A stretch of 64,000 nt of DNA from Pseudomonadota bacterium (lineage in GTDB: Bacteria; Pseudomonadota; Gammaproteobacteria; Steroidobacterales; Steroidobacteraceae). Made by a program: the position numbers and the translations under genes. Location of the stretch: NCBI GenBank assembly GCA_021787615.1, contig JAJYLP010000002.1:1-64000 (forward strand), written 5' to 3'. How positions within the stretch are numbered: the first letter of the stretch is position 1; each line of letters starts with the position of its first letter. The notes beneath the pieces were generated by a model. That model made no database searches, was not told where the DNA came from, and saw only the letters and a program-made list of their open reading frames with translations. Below, one piece after another: positions 34,641 through 42,497 of the stretch.

Positions 34641-35578
34641 GCGCGCTGCAATGGGCGACGGCGTTCGCCCCGGCCTCGGTCGGCAACGTCGCCATCGGCT
34701 TCGACATTCTCGGCTTCGCGGTGGATGCGCTCGGGGACCGGGTGAGCGTGAGCCGCAGCGGGCAGCCGGGCGTGAGGATCTCGGCGGTGAGCGGCATCGC
34801 AGGGGAGCTGCCAACCGATCCGGCGCAGAATACCGCCGGCCGTGCGCTGCTGGCGCTGCACGAGGCGCTCGCCCCGGGCTGCGGGTTCGAGATGCGCATC
34901 GAGAAGGGCATCCCGCTCGGTTCCGGGCTCGGCGGCTCGGCCGCCTCGGCCGTCGGGGCGGTGGTCGCGGCGAATGCGCTGCTCGGCTCGCCGTGCGAGA
35001 AGCTCGAGCTATTGAAGTTCGCGATGCAGGGCGAAGCGGTGGCGAGCGGCTCGCTGCACGTGGACAATATCTCACCCTCGCTCTTTGGCGGACTGGTGCT
35101 CACCGTGGGCATCGACCACCCGCGCGTGAAGCGCATTCCGGTGCCGCAAGGGGTGTGCGCGGTCATCGTCCATCCGCACATGTTCCTCGCGACGCGCCAG
35201 GCGCGCGCCATTCTCAAGCGCGAGGTGCCGCTGTCGGATTTCGTGTGGCAGACCGCCAATCTCGCCGGCTTCATCTCCGGCTGCTACACCAACGATCTGG
35301 ACATGATCCGCGCCTCGTTCGAGGACGTGGTCATCGAGCCGCAGCGCCAGGCACTGATTCCCGGATTCGCCGCGGTGCGCTCGGCGGCGCTCGCCGCCGG
35401 CGCGCTCGGCTGCTCGATTTCCGGGGCAGGGCCCACGCTGTTCGCCTGGGCGCTCGAGGCGCAGGCGCAGACGGTGCTCGCGGCGATGCGCGCTCCGCTC
35501 ATCGCCGGCGGAGCGGCCATCGATGAGTGGGTGGTCGATCTCGACCGGGAAGGGGCCCGCGTGGTGGCGAGCGGCTGA
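34637..35578 (+). CDS. thrB: Homoserine kinase
   Basis: This 313-residue GHMP-family kinase phosphorylates homoserine. It has the N-terminal GHMP start FAPASVGNVAIGFDILGFA, the ATP-binding IPLGSGLGGSAASAVGAVV (about 88-107), and the C-terminal ISGAGPTLFAWAL. The only start that fits is TTG 34637-34639, overlapping the thrA stop by 4 bp (TTGA), with GGGGG upstream in thrA. Such TTG starts are common in translationally coupled thr operons. It is followed by thrC after a 16-bp gap. Confidence 0.94.
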   Translation: MSALQWATAFAPASVGNVAIGFDILGFAVDALGDRVSVSRSGQPGVRISAVSGIAGELPTDPAQNTAGRALLALHEALAPGCGFEMRIEKGIPLGSGLGGSAASAVGAVVAANALLGSPCEKLELLKFAMQGEAVASGSLHVDNISPSLFGGLVLTVGIDHPRVKRIPVPQGVCAVIVHPHMFLATRQARAILKREVPLSDFVWQTANLAGFISGCYTNDLDMIRASFEDVVIEPQRQALIPGFAAVRSAALAAGALGCSISGAGPTLFAWALEAQAQTVLAAMRAPLIAGGAAIDEWVVDLDREGARVVASG

Positions 35579-35594
35579 CGGGTCAGGCGCGGCA

Positions 35595-36908
35595 ATGAGA
35601 GGCATGCGGTATCAAAGCACCCGCGATGAGCGGCTCACGGCGGGGTTCAGCGAGGCGCTCGTGCAGGGGCTCGCGCCGGATGGCGGGCTGTACGTGCCGC
35701 AGCACTGGCCTGAGCTCTCCCCTGCCACGCTCGGGGGCTCACGCGGCCTTGCAGAGCTTGCCGAGCGCCTGATCGGGCCGTTCGCGGCGGGCGATGCGCT
35801 CGAGGCGGCGATGCCGCCGATCAGCGCCGAGGCATTTAATTTCCCGGCACCGCTGGTGCCCCTCGAGGGCGAGCGGCTCAGCGTGCTCGAGCTGTTTCAC
35901 GGCCCGACGGCGGCCTTCAAGGACTTCGGCGCGCGCTTCCTTGCCGCGTGCCTCACCCGCCTGCGCGGGGGCGAGAGCCGTGCGCTCACCATCCTCGTGG
36001 CGACCTCGGGGGACACCGGCGGGGCGGTGGCGGCGGCCTTCCACGGCCGGCCGGGCATCGAGGTGGCGGTGCTGTTCCCGAAGGGTCTCGTATCCCCCAC
36101 CCAGCAGCAGCAGCTGACTTGCTGGGGCGGCAATGTGCGCTCGTTTGCGGTCCGCGGCACCTTCGATGACTGTCAGAAGCTGGTCAAGCAGGCGTTTCTC
36201 GACGAGCGGCTGCGCCGCTCCCGCACGCTTTCCTCGGCCAACAGCATCAATCTCGGCCGTCTGCTGCCGCAGACGGTGTATTACGCGGCGAGCAGCCTGG
36301 CGCTCGCCGGCGCGCACGGCGAGCCGGTGTCTTTCATCATCCCGAGCGGTAATCTCGGCAACGCAGTGGCCTGCATCTGGGCGCGCCGTCTCGGGTTGCC
36401 GATCGGGGAGGTGGTGCTGGCGCACAACGCCAACCGCACCGTTGCGGATTTTCTCGCCGACGGCCGCTGGCAGCCCCGCCCGAGCATCGCCACGCTCGCC
36501 TCGGCCATGGACGTCGGCGACCCGAGCAACATGGAGAGGCTGCGGGCGCTGTATCCGCAGCTGGACTCAATGCGCGCCGCGCTGAGCGCCTGCAGCGTCG
36601 AGGACGAGGCGATCCGCGCGCGTATCGCGAGCGATTACCGGCGGCTCGGGCGGATCTGGTGTCCGCACACGGCGGTGGCGGCCGAGGCCTATGCGCGCCT
36701 CAGCGAGGAGCGCCGGCGCGGCGGCCGCTGGGTGCTGGTGGCAACGGCCCATCCGGCGAAATTCCGTGAGATCATTGAGCCGTTGATCGGACAAGAGGTG
36801 CCGGTGCCGCCGGCGCTCGCTGCGCTCTACGCGCGTGCGAGTGAATACCAGGAAATCGACGCCGACCTCGGCGCGCTGCGTGCGGCGCTCGCGAGCGGGT
36901 CGGGCTAG
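35595..36908 (+). CDS. thrC: Threonine synthase
   Basis: A 437-residue PLP enzyme converting O-phosphohomoserine to threonine. The PLP lysine is in HGPTAAFKDFGARFLA (about residue 105), and ILVATSGDTGGAVAAAFHGR and FIIPSGNLGNAVACIWAR hold the phosphate cup. This agrees with the gammaproteobacterial (class II) threonine synthase of about 430 residues. ATG 35595 is used; ATG 35604 is a close alternative. It follows thrB in one operon. Confidence 0.95.
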   Translation: MRGMRYQSTRDERLTAGFSEALVQGLAPDGGLYVPQHWPELSPATLGGSRGLAELAERLIGPFAAGDALEAAMPPISAEAFNFPAPLVPLEGERLSVLELFHGPTAAFKDFGARFLAACLTRLRGGESRALTILVATSGDTGGAVAAAFHGRPGIEVAVLFPKGLVSPTQQQQLTCWGGNVRSFAVRGTFDDCQKLVKQAFLDERLRRSRTLSSANSINLGRLLPQTVYYAASSLALAGAHGEPVSFIIPSGNLGNAVACIWARRLGLPIGEVVLAHNANRTVADFLADGRWQPRPSIATLASAMDVGDPSNMERLRALYPQLDSMRAALSACSVEDEAIRARIASDYRRLGRIWCPHTAVAAEAYARLSEERRRGGRWVLVATAHPAKFREIIEPLIGQEVPVPPALAALYARASEYQEIDADLGALRAALASGSG

Positions 36909-36917
36909 GGGGAGGCA

Positions 36918-37514
36918 GTGAGGCAGATCCTGAGCCAGCCATTCGTTCCGTGGGCGCTGATCGCGCTCGGTGTGCTGTTGATCGTCGCGATCGTCTGGTC
37001 CGCGACCTGGTACCGCCGGAGCCGCTCGCGCAAGGCGCTGCGCACGGCAGTCACTGCGGTCGGCAGCGAGCATCTGATCGACATATCGGTGCCCGACGGC
37101 ATGGGCGGCGGATATCATGTCGATTTTCTGCTGTTGAGTGCGCACGGCATTCTGATCATCGATGTGCGCCAGGTGCAGGGCAACATCTTCGGCAGCGATC
37201 AGATGGCCGAGTGGACCGTAATGGACGGGGCGCGGCGCTTCACCTTCGTCAATCCACAAAGCGGTCTGTACGATCGCATCGCGGCCGTGAAGGCGATCGC
37301 CGGCGAAGTGCCGATCGAGGGTCGGGTGGTGTTCACGCGCGAGGGGCGCTTCCCGAAGGGGCTGCCGAAGTGGACGCTGATGCTCGATGCGCTGGGCACG
37401 GAGTTTCCGCCGCTCGATGCGGATGCGGCGAACGGCATGCTCTCGCACTACCGCGATGCGTGGGAGCGGCTGCGCGCGGCCGTGCGCCCGAGCAATCTGG
37501 CGCACATGGGCTGA
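36918..37514 (+). CDS. Membrane-anchored NERD-domain protein with altered active site
   Basis: A 198-residue protein. One transmembrane helix at residues about 9-30 (FVPWALIALGVLLIVAIVW) is followed by a basic RRSRSRK stretch and a NERD (nuclease-related) domain. In that domain the usual Asp...Glu-x-Lys residues appear as VDFLLLSAHGILIIDVRQVQG (Asp at 71; IIDVR where most members have E-V-K). The catalytic Lys is thus replaced by Arg and the Glu by Asp, so nuclease activity is doubtful. GTG 36918 follows thrC by 9 bp with GGGGGAGG upstream. It may be co-transcribed with thrABC by chance. Function unknown. Confidence 0.78.
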   Translation: MRQILSQPFVPWALIALGVLLIVAIVWSATWYRRSRSRKALRTAVTAVGSEHLIDISVPDGMGGGYHVDFLLLSAHGILIIDVRQVQGNIFGSDQMAEWTVMDGARRFTFVNPQSGLYDRIAAVKAIAGEVPIEGRVVFTREGRFPKGLPKWTLMLDALGTEFPPLDADAANGMLSHYRDAWERLRAAVRPSNLAHMG

Positions 37515-37529
37515 ATCAGCGCGCGCCGC

Positions 37530-38945
37530 TCAGCGGCGCGGCGCGCGGGCGTGGTCGGCGAGCACGAGCGACACGCAGGCGGTGAGTTGCTCGGCGTAAT
37601 CGAGGTGCAGGAATTCGTTCGGGCCGTGGGCATTGGCGTGCGGGCCGAGCACGCCGGTGATGAAGAACTGCGTGTGCGGGAAGCGCTCCCCGAGCATGGC
37701 CATGAAGGGAATGGTCCCGCCGCAGCCGACGTGCGCCGCGCCCGCACCGTAGATCTGCCGCGACGCCTCATCGATCGAGTTCTCGAGCCACGGCGCGAAG
37801 GTCGGCGCGTTCCAACCTGCGGTGGGCGCCCCCGGCGTGAAGCGCACCTGTGCACCGTAAGGCGGATCGCGCTCGAGCACATCCTTCACCGCCCGCGCGG
37901 CGCGCAGCGGGTCGCAGGTCGGTGGCAGGCGCAGCGAGAGTTTGAGCGTGAGTGCCGGCAGCAGCACGTTGCCGGCCGAGAGCGTCGGCGGCAGCCCGTC
38001 GGCGCCGGTCACCGAGAGCGTGGCCCTCCAGGTACTGTTGATCAGCAGCTCCACCGGGTCATCGCTCACGGCACGCGCGCCCTGGGTCCAGGGAAGCTTG
38101 CCGGCCACCGACTCCCCGAGCACCTGTGCGGCGGTGCGCGCCTGCGCGATCCGGTCCTCGGGAATGCTGACCGCGAGCTCCGCGGGTTTGAGGCTGCCGT
38201 CGAGCGGGTCCTCCAGCCGCGCGAGCAGCTGCTCGACGATGCGGAACGGGTTCGGCGCGATGCCGCTCGCCATGCCCGAATGAACCCCTTCCTCGAGCAC
38301 GCGCACGCTGAGCTCACCGACCAGATTGCCGCGCAGCGAAGTCGTGCACCAGAGCTGATCGTAATTGCCGCACTCGGCATCGAGGCACACCACGAGCGAG
38401 GGCTCCCCGAGGGCGTCCCCGAGGGTCTCGAGATGTGCTGGCAGATCGACGCTGCCGCTTTCCTCGGAGGCCTCGATCAGCACCACGCATCGCGCGAGCG
38501 CCACGCGCTGCGCCTTGAGCGCCGCGATCGCGGCAAGCGAGCTGAACACCGCATAACCATCGTCCGCGGCGCCGCGCCCGTAGAGCTTGCCCTCGCGCAG
38601 CACCGGCTCCCACGGGCCGAGGCCCGCGTGCCAGCCGGTGAATTCCGGCTGCTTGTCCATGTGGCCGTAGAGCAGCACGCAGCCGGGCAGCTCCCCGGGG
38701 ACGTCGATGAGCAATACCGGTGTGCGTCCGGGCAGACGCTTCACCTCGACCGTCATCCCGGGAATGCGCTGCGCGCGGCACCACTCGGCCATCAGCTGCG
38801 CCGCCGCCTCCATGTGTCCGTTCTTTTCCCAGTCCGGGTCGAACAGCGGCGACTTGTTCGGAATGCGTACGTACGCGGCCAGGCGCTCGACGATCGAGTC
38901 CCGCCAGGCGGTGGCAATGTGCTCACGCAGAGATTTCAGGTCCAC
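37530..38945 (-). CDS. M20-family metallopeptidase (dipeptidase)
   Basis: A 471-residue zinc peptidase. Metal-binding elements are visible: LLYGHMDKQPEFTGW with the zinc His at about 80 and GRGAADDGYAVFS with the bridging Asp at about 116; EASEESGSVDLPAHL supplies the catalytic Glu and metal Glu at about 150. A C-terminal GCGGTIPFMAML region has the second metal-binding His nearby. The inserted dimerisation domain lies between about 200 and 320. GTG 38943-38945 starts MDLKSLREH. It is likely a cytoplasmic dipeptide hydrolase of the carnosinase-like M20 branch; the specific peptide is unknown. It is convergent with the NERD gene. Confidence 0.88.
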   Translation of the reverse strand: MDLKSLREHIATAWRDSIVERLAAYVRIPNKSPLFDPDWEKNGHMEAAAQLMAEWCRAQRIPGMTVEVKRLPGRTPVLLIDVPGELPGCVLLYGHMDKQPEFTGWHAGLGPWEPVLREGKLYGRGAADDGYAVFSSLAAIAALKAQRVALARCVVLIEASEESGSVDLPAHLETLGDALGEPSLVVCLDAECGNYDQLWCTTSLRGNLVGELSVRVLEEGVHSGMASGIAPNPFRIVEQLLARLEDPLDGSLKPAELAVSIPEDRIAQARTAAQVLGESVAGKLPWTQGARAVSDDPVELLINSTWRATLSVTGADGLPPTLSAGNVLLPALTLKLSLRLPPTCDPLRAARAVKDVLERDPPYGAQVRFTPGAPTAGWNAPTFAPWLENSIDEASRQIYGAGAAHVGCGGTIPFMAMLGERFPHTQFFITGVLGPHANAHGPNEFLHLDYAEQLTACVSLVLADHARAPRR

Positions 38946-39402
38946 CAGATCTCTCCCGACAGCCGAGGGCGGCGGACGCGTTCATCACGGCCCGAGAGGG
39001 CCGCAGGGCGGCGTGCGCTGTGGCGTAATTATCGTAATCCGCCGGACTGCGCGCAAGGCGCGTTCGCTGTGGCGCGCTGCGTGTCCGTCAATGCACCGAC
39101 GCGCTAAGAGGCGTGCGGACTGACGATTTCACTGGCGCTCAGACGGACGCTTTTTTACGTCGTCAGCTGATGTCGTGTCAAACAGCGTCTGCGCGCGATG
39201 GTCAACGCGCAGCTGTGCGCGGACGCAATTCGGGATGGCTGGGGTGTTGAAAAGTGATCCCAGGATGTTGATTTAGGCTGTGATCTGGAGATAATTCAAA
39301 CACGCGTACGTTGCCCGCCATGGGCGCGCGAATCGCGGTTCACGGCATTCAACATCGCATCAGCGAGGGTTGCCGCCGACGCCTGACGGCCGCATGCGGC
39401 CG
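38946..39402. other. Gene-poor spacer (457 bp) between M20 peptidase and tatD
   Basis: No convincing coding frame fills this stretch. It holds a 10-bp direct repeat CGCTGTGGCG (39016-39025 and 39065-39074). A later AT-richer part (39225-39310) has two TGTTGA motifs (39245-39250, 39266-39271) spaced 21 bp, each followed by a TGATC element, reminiscent of the ends of IS21-type elements. The final part is the 30-bp palindrome overlapping the tatD stop. Apart from these I see nothing that explains it; upstream control for the M20 gene must lie at its left edge. Confidence 0.4.
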
Positions 39403-39409
39403 TCAGGCG
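39380..39409. repeat. Perfect 30-bp palindrome across the tatD stop codon
   Basis: CGCCTGACGGCCGCA (39380-39394) and TGCGGCCGTCAGGCG (39395-39409) are perfectly complementary with no loop. The tatD stop TGA (39403-39405 on the reverse strand) lies in the stem. It may act as a hairpin terminator, but no T run follows on the reverse strand. Confidence 0.7.
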
Positions 39410-40230
39410 CGGAGCTCGTCGGGCGTAGGCGGCAGATTGAAAAGGTTCCGTGCCGCGGCTGTGCTGGAGCGCGCGAGCGATTCGAGCGTCTCGCCTCGGG
39501 CGCGCGCAATGACGGCGGCGATGTGCGGCAGGTACTGGGGCTCATTGCGTCTGGAGGCAGGTCTGGGTTTGAGGTCGCGCGGCAGAAGATAGGGTCCGTC
39601 GGTTTCGACGAGCAGCCGGTCGCCGGGGATCCGCGGCATCAGCGAGAGCAGGTGCGCGCCACGGCGCTCGTCGCAGATCCAGCCGGTGATGCCGATCGCA
39701 AGGCCGAGCTCGAGGTAGCTGTGGAGCTCGTGTGTGCCGGACGTGAAGCAGTGGGCCACTCCACCGGCGAGCGTCGGGCGGTGCTCGCGCAGGATGGCGA
39801 GGAAATCGCTGTGCGCGTCCCGCTGATGCAGGAAGACCGGCTTGCCGATGCGCGCGGCGAGATCGAGCTGGCGGTGCAAGGCGCTCTGCTGCGCGGCTTG
39901 GGGGGAGAAGTTGCGGAAGTAATCGAGGCCGCACTCGCCGATCGCAACCACTTCGGGGGCGCGCGCGAGCTCGGCGAGCTCGGCGAGCAGGTCCGCGGTC
40001 AGGTCCGTCGCGTGATGCGGATGCACACCGGCGGTGGCGAAAAGGCGTGCGGGATGAGCTCGCGCCAACTCGATGGCTTTGCGGGTGCTCGGGCCGCAGG
40101 AGCCGGTGACGATCAGTTGCGCAACACCGGCGGCGTGCGCACGGCCGAGGACCTCCTCGCGGTCGCGATCGTAGCTGTCGTGGGCGAGGTTGATCCCGAT
40201 ATCGATGAGGGTCGGCGGAGCAGGGAGCAT
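39403..40230 (-). CDS. tatD: TatD-family deoxyribonuclease/metal hydrolase
   Basis: The 275-residue protein has the TatD TIM-barrel signatures: IDIGINLAHDSYDRD (about 9-23), GVHPHHATDLTAD with metal-binding histidines (about 64-76), AIGECGLDYFRNFSPQ (about 92-107), VFLHQRDAHSDFLA, GVAHCFTSG, and ETDGPYLLPRDLKP near the end. TatD proteins are metal-dependent 3'-5' exonucleases and hydrolases in DNA repair or degradation. ATG 40228-40230 fits the family start. The gene ends inside a 30-bp palindrome. The next gene, an antitoxin, is divergent and 105 bp away. Confidence 0.9.
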   Translation of the reverse strand: MLPAPPTLIDIGINLAHDSYDRDREEVLGRAHAAGVAQLIVTGSCGPSTRKAIELARAHPARLFATAGVHPHHATDLTADLLAELAELARAPEVVAIGECGLDYFRNFSPQAAQQSALHRQLDLAARIGKPVFLHQRDAHSDFLAILREHRPTLAGGVAHCFTSGTHELHSYLELGLAIGITGWICDERRGAHLLSLMPRIPGDRLLVETDGPYLLPRDLKPRPASRRNEPQYLPHIAAVIARARGETLESLARSSTAAARNLFNLPPTPDELRA

Positions 40231-40301
40231 GTTTCGGCCGGGCCACGGAGAACTAAGGATGCAGTATGTCCGAATTGCCTGCGCCAGTCACGGAAAAATC
40301 C

Positions 40302-40329
40302 TTGATTGTTTCCTTGCTATGCGCATAAT
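40302..40329 (+). promoter_or_regulatory. Promoter of the toxin-antitoxin pair with overlapping palindrome
   Basis: TTGATT (40302-40307), a 16-bp spacer, and CATAAT (40324-40329) form a promoter. The transcription start would fall near 40336, exactly at the antitoxin ATG, suggesting a leaderless message. ATGCGCAT (40319-40326), an 8-bp palindrome, overlaps the -10 box and could be the autoregulatory site used by AbrB-type antitoxins. The start site is predicted only. Confidence 0.5.
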
Positions 40330-40335
40330 GCGGTC

Positions 40336-40620
40336 ATGACTCGTGTCACCGGCAAATTCCAGATCACGCTGCCTAAGCGGCTGGTCGACGTCTATGACAT
40401 TCGCGTCGGCGACGAGGTCGAGCTGGTGTCGGCCGGGGAGTCCATCGCCATCGTGCCCGCTCGCTCGCGCCGGCCAGAACTCTCCACCGAGGAGCGTCTG
40501 CGGCTTTTCGATCAGGCGACCCAGCGGCAGGCCAAGCGTGATCGGGATCAGCCGCGTACTGCGAGCAGCGATCGGGGCTGGACACGCGAGGAGCTGTATA
40601 CGCGTGGCCGCCCTCGTTGA
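40336..40620 (+). CDS. AbrB/SpoVT-type antitoxin of a VapBC-like module
   Basis: A 94-residue protein. The AbrB/SpoVT swapped-hairpin domain (about 1-45) shows TRVTGKFQITLPKRLVDVYD and IRVGDEVELVSAGESIAIVP. The remainder is a charged, flexible tail (about 50-94, RPELSTEERLRLFDQ) that would occlude the PIN toxin. ATG 40336 matches the domain start. The toxin gene overlaps its end by 17 bp. Such pairs form autoregulating complexes; the 8-bp palindrome overlapping the promoter is a plausible operator. Confidence 0.82.
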   Translation: MTRVTGKFQITLPKRLVDVYDIRVGDEVELVSAGESIAIVPARSRRPELSTEERLRLFDQATQRQAKRDRDQPRTASSDRGWTREELYTRGRPR

Positions 40621-41068
40621 CACCAACGTCCTGGTGTACCGGCACGATCCTCGCTCGCCTCGCAAGCAGGCGCAAGCGGAGGCGTTCCTGCGTGACGGTA
40701 TCGCGGAGCGCTCGCTGGTGCTGCCCCATCAGGCGCTCGTGGAATTTGTGTCAGTGGTGACCCGACCCATGGCGGGCGAATCGCCTCTGTTGACGCTCGA
40801 TGAGGCGCATCGCGAAGCCGAAGATCTGCTCAGCGTATTTCCAGTGATCTATCCGACGGATACTACGTTTCGCACCGCTTTGCGCGGTGCGGCTCTGTAT
40901 AAGTTGTCGTGGTACGACGCGCACCTGTGGGCGTACGCCGACGAGCGCGGTCTTGAGACGATCTGGTCGGAAGAATTCGAGGATGGGCGCTGGTATGGCC
41001 GGGTCCAGGTGCGCAACCCGTTCCGCGCGGCCGTGCATGAGCCCCCGCCACCCGCCTATCGCGATTGA
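40604..41068 (+). CDS. PIN-domain ribonuclease toxin (VapC family)
   Basis: From GTG 40604, which overlaps the antitoxin by 17 bp, the product is 154 residues. PIN-domain acidic residues are visible: VDTNVLVYRHD (Asp about 6), ALVEFVSVVT (Glu about 46), YKLSWYDAHLWAYA (Asp about 106) and WSEEFEDGRWY toward the end. These four positions make the Mg-dependent RNase site. The paired antitoxin makes a class II toxin-antitoxin module. Length is slightly above typical VapC (130-145). Target RNA unknown. Confidence 0.82.
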   Translation: MAALVDTNVLVYRHDPRSPRKQAQAEAFLRDGIAERSLVLPHQALVEFVSVVTRPMAGESPLLTLDEAHREAEDLLSVFPVIYPTDTTFRTALRGAALYKLSWYDAHLWAYADERGLETIWSEEFEDGRWYGRVQVRNPFRAAVHEPPPPAYRD

Positions 41069-41070
41069 TT

Positions 41071-41909
41071 TCAGCCGGGTGTCGCTGGGGCGCCCGCACT
41101 CGTATCATTGCCCGGCGGTGCACGGGGCGGCGAACGATTGCTCTGGCGCCGGTGCCGCAGTAGGAAGACCCTTGCGCTGAGCGGAACCGAAACCGCGAAT
41201 ATCCACGGACCGTAGGGCGCGGAGAACGCCGAAGCGCTGAACAACTGCGCGGCGAGAACCTGCACGCCCCAGCGGCCGCTGGTCCAGTTCACCATGAACT
41301 TGCCGGCACCGACGGGGATGAAGAGGATCCATGGCCACTTGCGGCGTAGCGCGGGGGGTTCGCGCACACAAGCTCAGGGCGTAGACCGTGAGCGCGAACG
41401 CAAACGCCATCGGCGCCAGGGTCGCATAGCGCAGTGGCGATTTGCTCATGAGCGTGAAGCGATTGAGCGACTCGAGCGAGCGTCGCATGCGATAGACGTG
41501 CATGCCGGTCAGCGTGAGCGAGCGGCCGTGCGGGCGGGTTGCCACGTTGATGAGCACCCATTGACCGCGGAAGTCGAGCTCGTAGGTCAGATTTCGCTCA
41601 GTGACGCCAATTTCGCTGTTGCGGTGTGCACCGACCAGCTTGGCTGAATTGGCCTTCCCCGGCGGGATCAGCGCAGCCGTGTGCGCGAGGCTCGTGCCGA
41701 GTCTCGGGTCGTGAATGCGCCGGCTGGCCCGCCGGGCGATCCAATCAAACTGCCTCGCACAGGTGCGCGATGAACGCGTGGACTGCGGTCCGCGCCTGGG
41801 CCGGCGCGAACTCGCGCAGCGGGCGCTGCGGGCTGCATCCGGCGAGAGCGGCGCAGGCGAGCCGCGCGAGCCGCGCGAGCCGCGCGCCGCGTCTACGGTT
41901 TGCGGTCAC
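41071..41909 (-). pseudogene. Membrane lipoprotein gene broken by two frameshifts
   Basis: Reading the reverse strand, three frames join into one protein. The N-terminus (GTG 41909, overlapping the thioredoxin-like stop) encodes MTANRRRG then a hydrophobic stretch to the lipobox LAGC (Cys about 25) and continues to HAFIAHLCE. There a one-base shift near 41755 moves to the frame with QFDWIARRASRRIHDPRLGT and NLTYELDFRGQWVLINVATR and MHVYRMRRSLESL, then a membrane helix (APMAFAFALTVYALSLCA). A second shift in the G6/C6 run 41353-41358 leads to LRRKWPWILFIPVGAGKFMV and AQLFSASAFSAPYGPWIF with another helix, ending at TGA 41071-41073. Removing one base at each site restores a roughly 280-residue lipoprotein. 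Family not identified. The homopolymer site could be a sequencing error. Confidence 0.55.
41857..41883. repeat. Three tandem copies of GCGAGCCGC
   Basis: Three perfect 9-bp units (41857-41865, 41866-41874, 41875-41883) encode repeated Leu-Ala-Arg in the signal sequence of the broken lipoprotein gene. Unit length is a multiple of three, so copy changes would not shift the frame. Confidence 0.8.
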
Positions 41910-42478
41910 GCCCACTCGGGCGCGTTGCCGGGCTTCCACTTGATGCTGCAGCCGATGCTGGCGGTCTGCGCGCCGATCGGACGGCCGGCGAGCAGCGCAT
42001 CGACCGCATCGCGCAGCTCATTGCCGGTGACCGGAGTCTTGTTGCCGGGCGAGCTGGCATCGAAGCGCCCGCGGTATGCGAGCCGCCGATTGCCGTCGAA
42101 GAGGAAGAAGTCCGGCGTGCAGATCGCCTCGTAGGCGCGTGCCGTGCGCTGCGTGGCATCGATCAGATAGGGAAATGGAAAACCCTTCTCGGCAGCGACC
42201 CGTGCCATGTGCTCGGGCGCATCGTCGAGGTAGGCGTTCGAGTCGTTGGGATTGATCGCTGCGACCGCCAGACCCTTCGGGCCGTACTCACGCGCGAACG
42301 CGACGAACCCGTCGAGCACGTGCTTCACGTACGGGCAGTGATTGCAGAGAAAGGCGATGAGCAGCGCACGCGAGCCGCTGAAGGACTCGAGGCTCCAGAG
42401 CTTGCCCGCCGGATCGGGCAGGGAGAACTCGGGCGCCGGCGTGCCGAGCGGCAGCATGCGGGAGTGTCGGGCGACCAT
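41906..42478 (-). CDS. Thioredoxin-like peroxiredoxin-family protein
   Basis: A 190-residue AhpC/TSA-thioredoxin-fold protein. It shows LGTPAPEFSLPDPAGKLWSL at the start, a CxxC redox pair in FLCNHCPYVKHV (about 49-52), NPNDSNAYLDDAPEHM, and the cis-proline region ICTPDFFLFDG (about 123-133). The family is commonly annotated thioredoxin or redoxin and reduces disulfides or peroxides. ATG 42476-42478 is used. It is close upstream of the broken lipoprotein gene and downstream of the threonine aldolase. Confidence 0.85.
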   Translation of the reverse strand: MVARHSRMLPLGTPAPEFSLPDPAGKLWSLESFSGSRALLIAFLCNHCPYVKHVLDGFVAFAREYGPKGLAVAAINPNDSNAYLDDAPEHMARVAAEKGFPFPYLIDATQRTARAYEAICTPDFFLFDGNRRLAYRGRFDASSPGNKTPVTGNELRDAVDALLAGRPIGAQTASIGCSIKWKPGNAPEWA

Positions 42479-42497
42479 GATGACCTCCTTCGCATCC

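Noticed and set aside
41294-41647. A forward-strand gene of 117 codons
   Set aside because: It is opposite the frameshifted lipoprotein gene whose reverse-strand pieces have coherent membrane and lipobox features.
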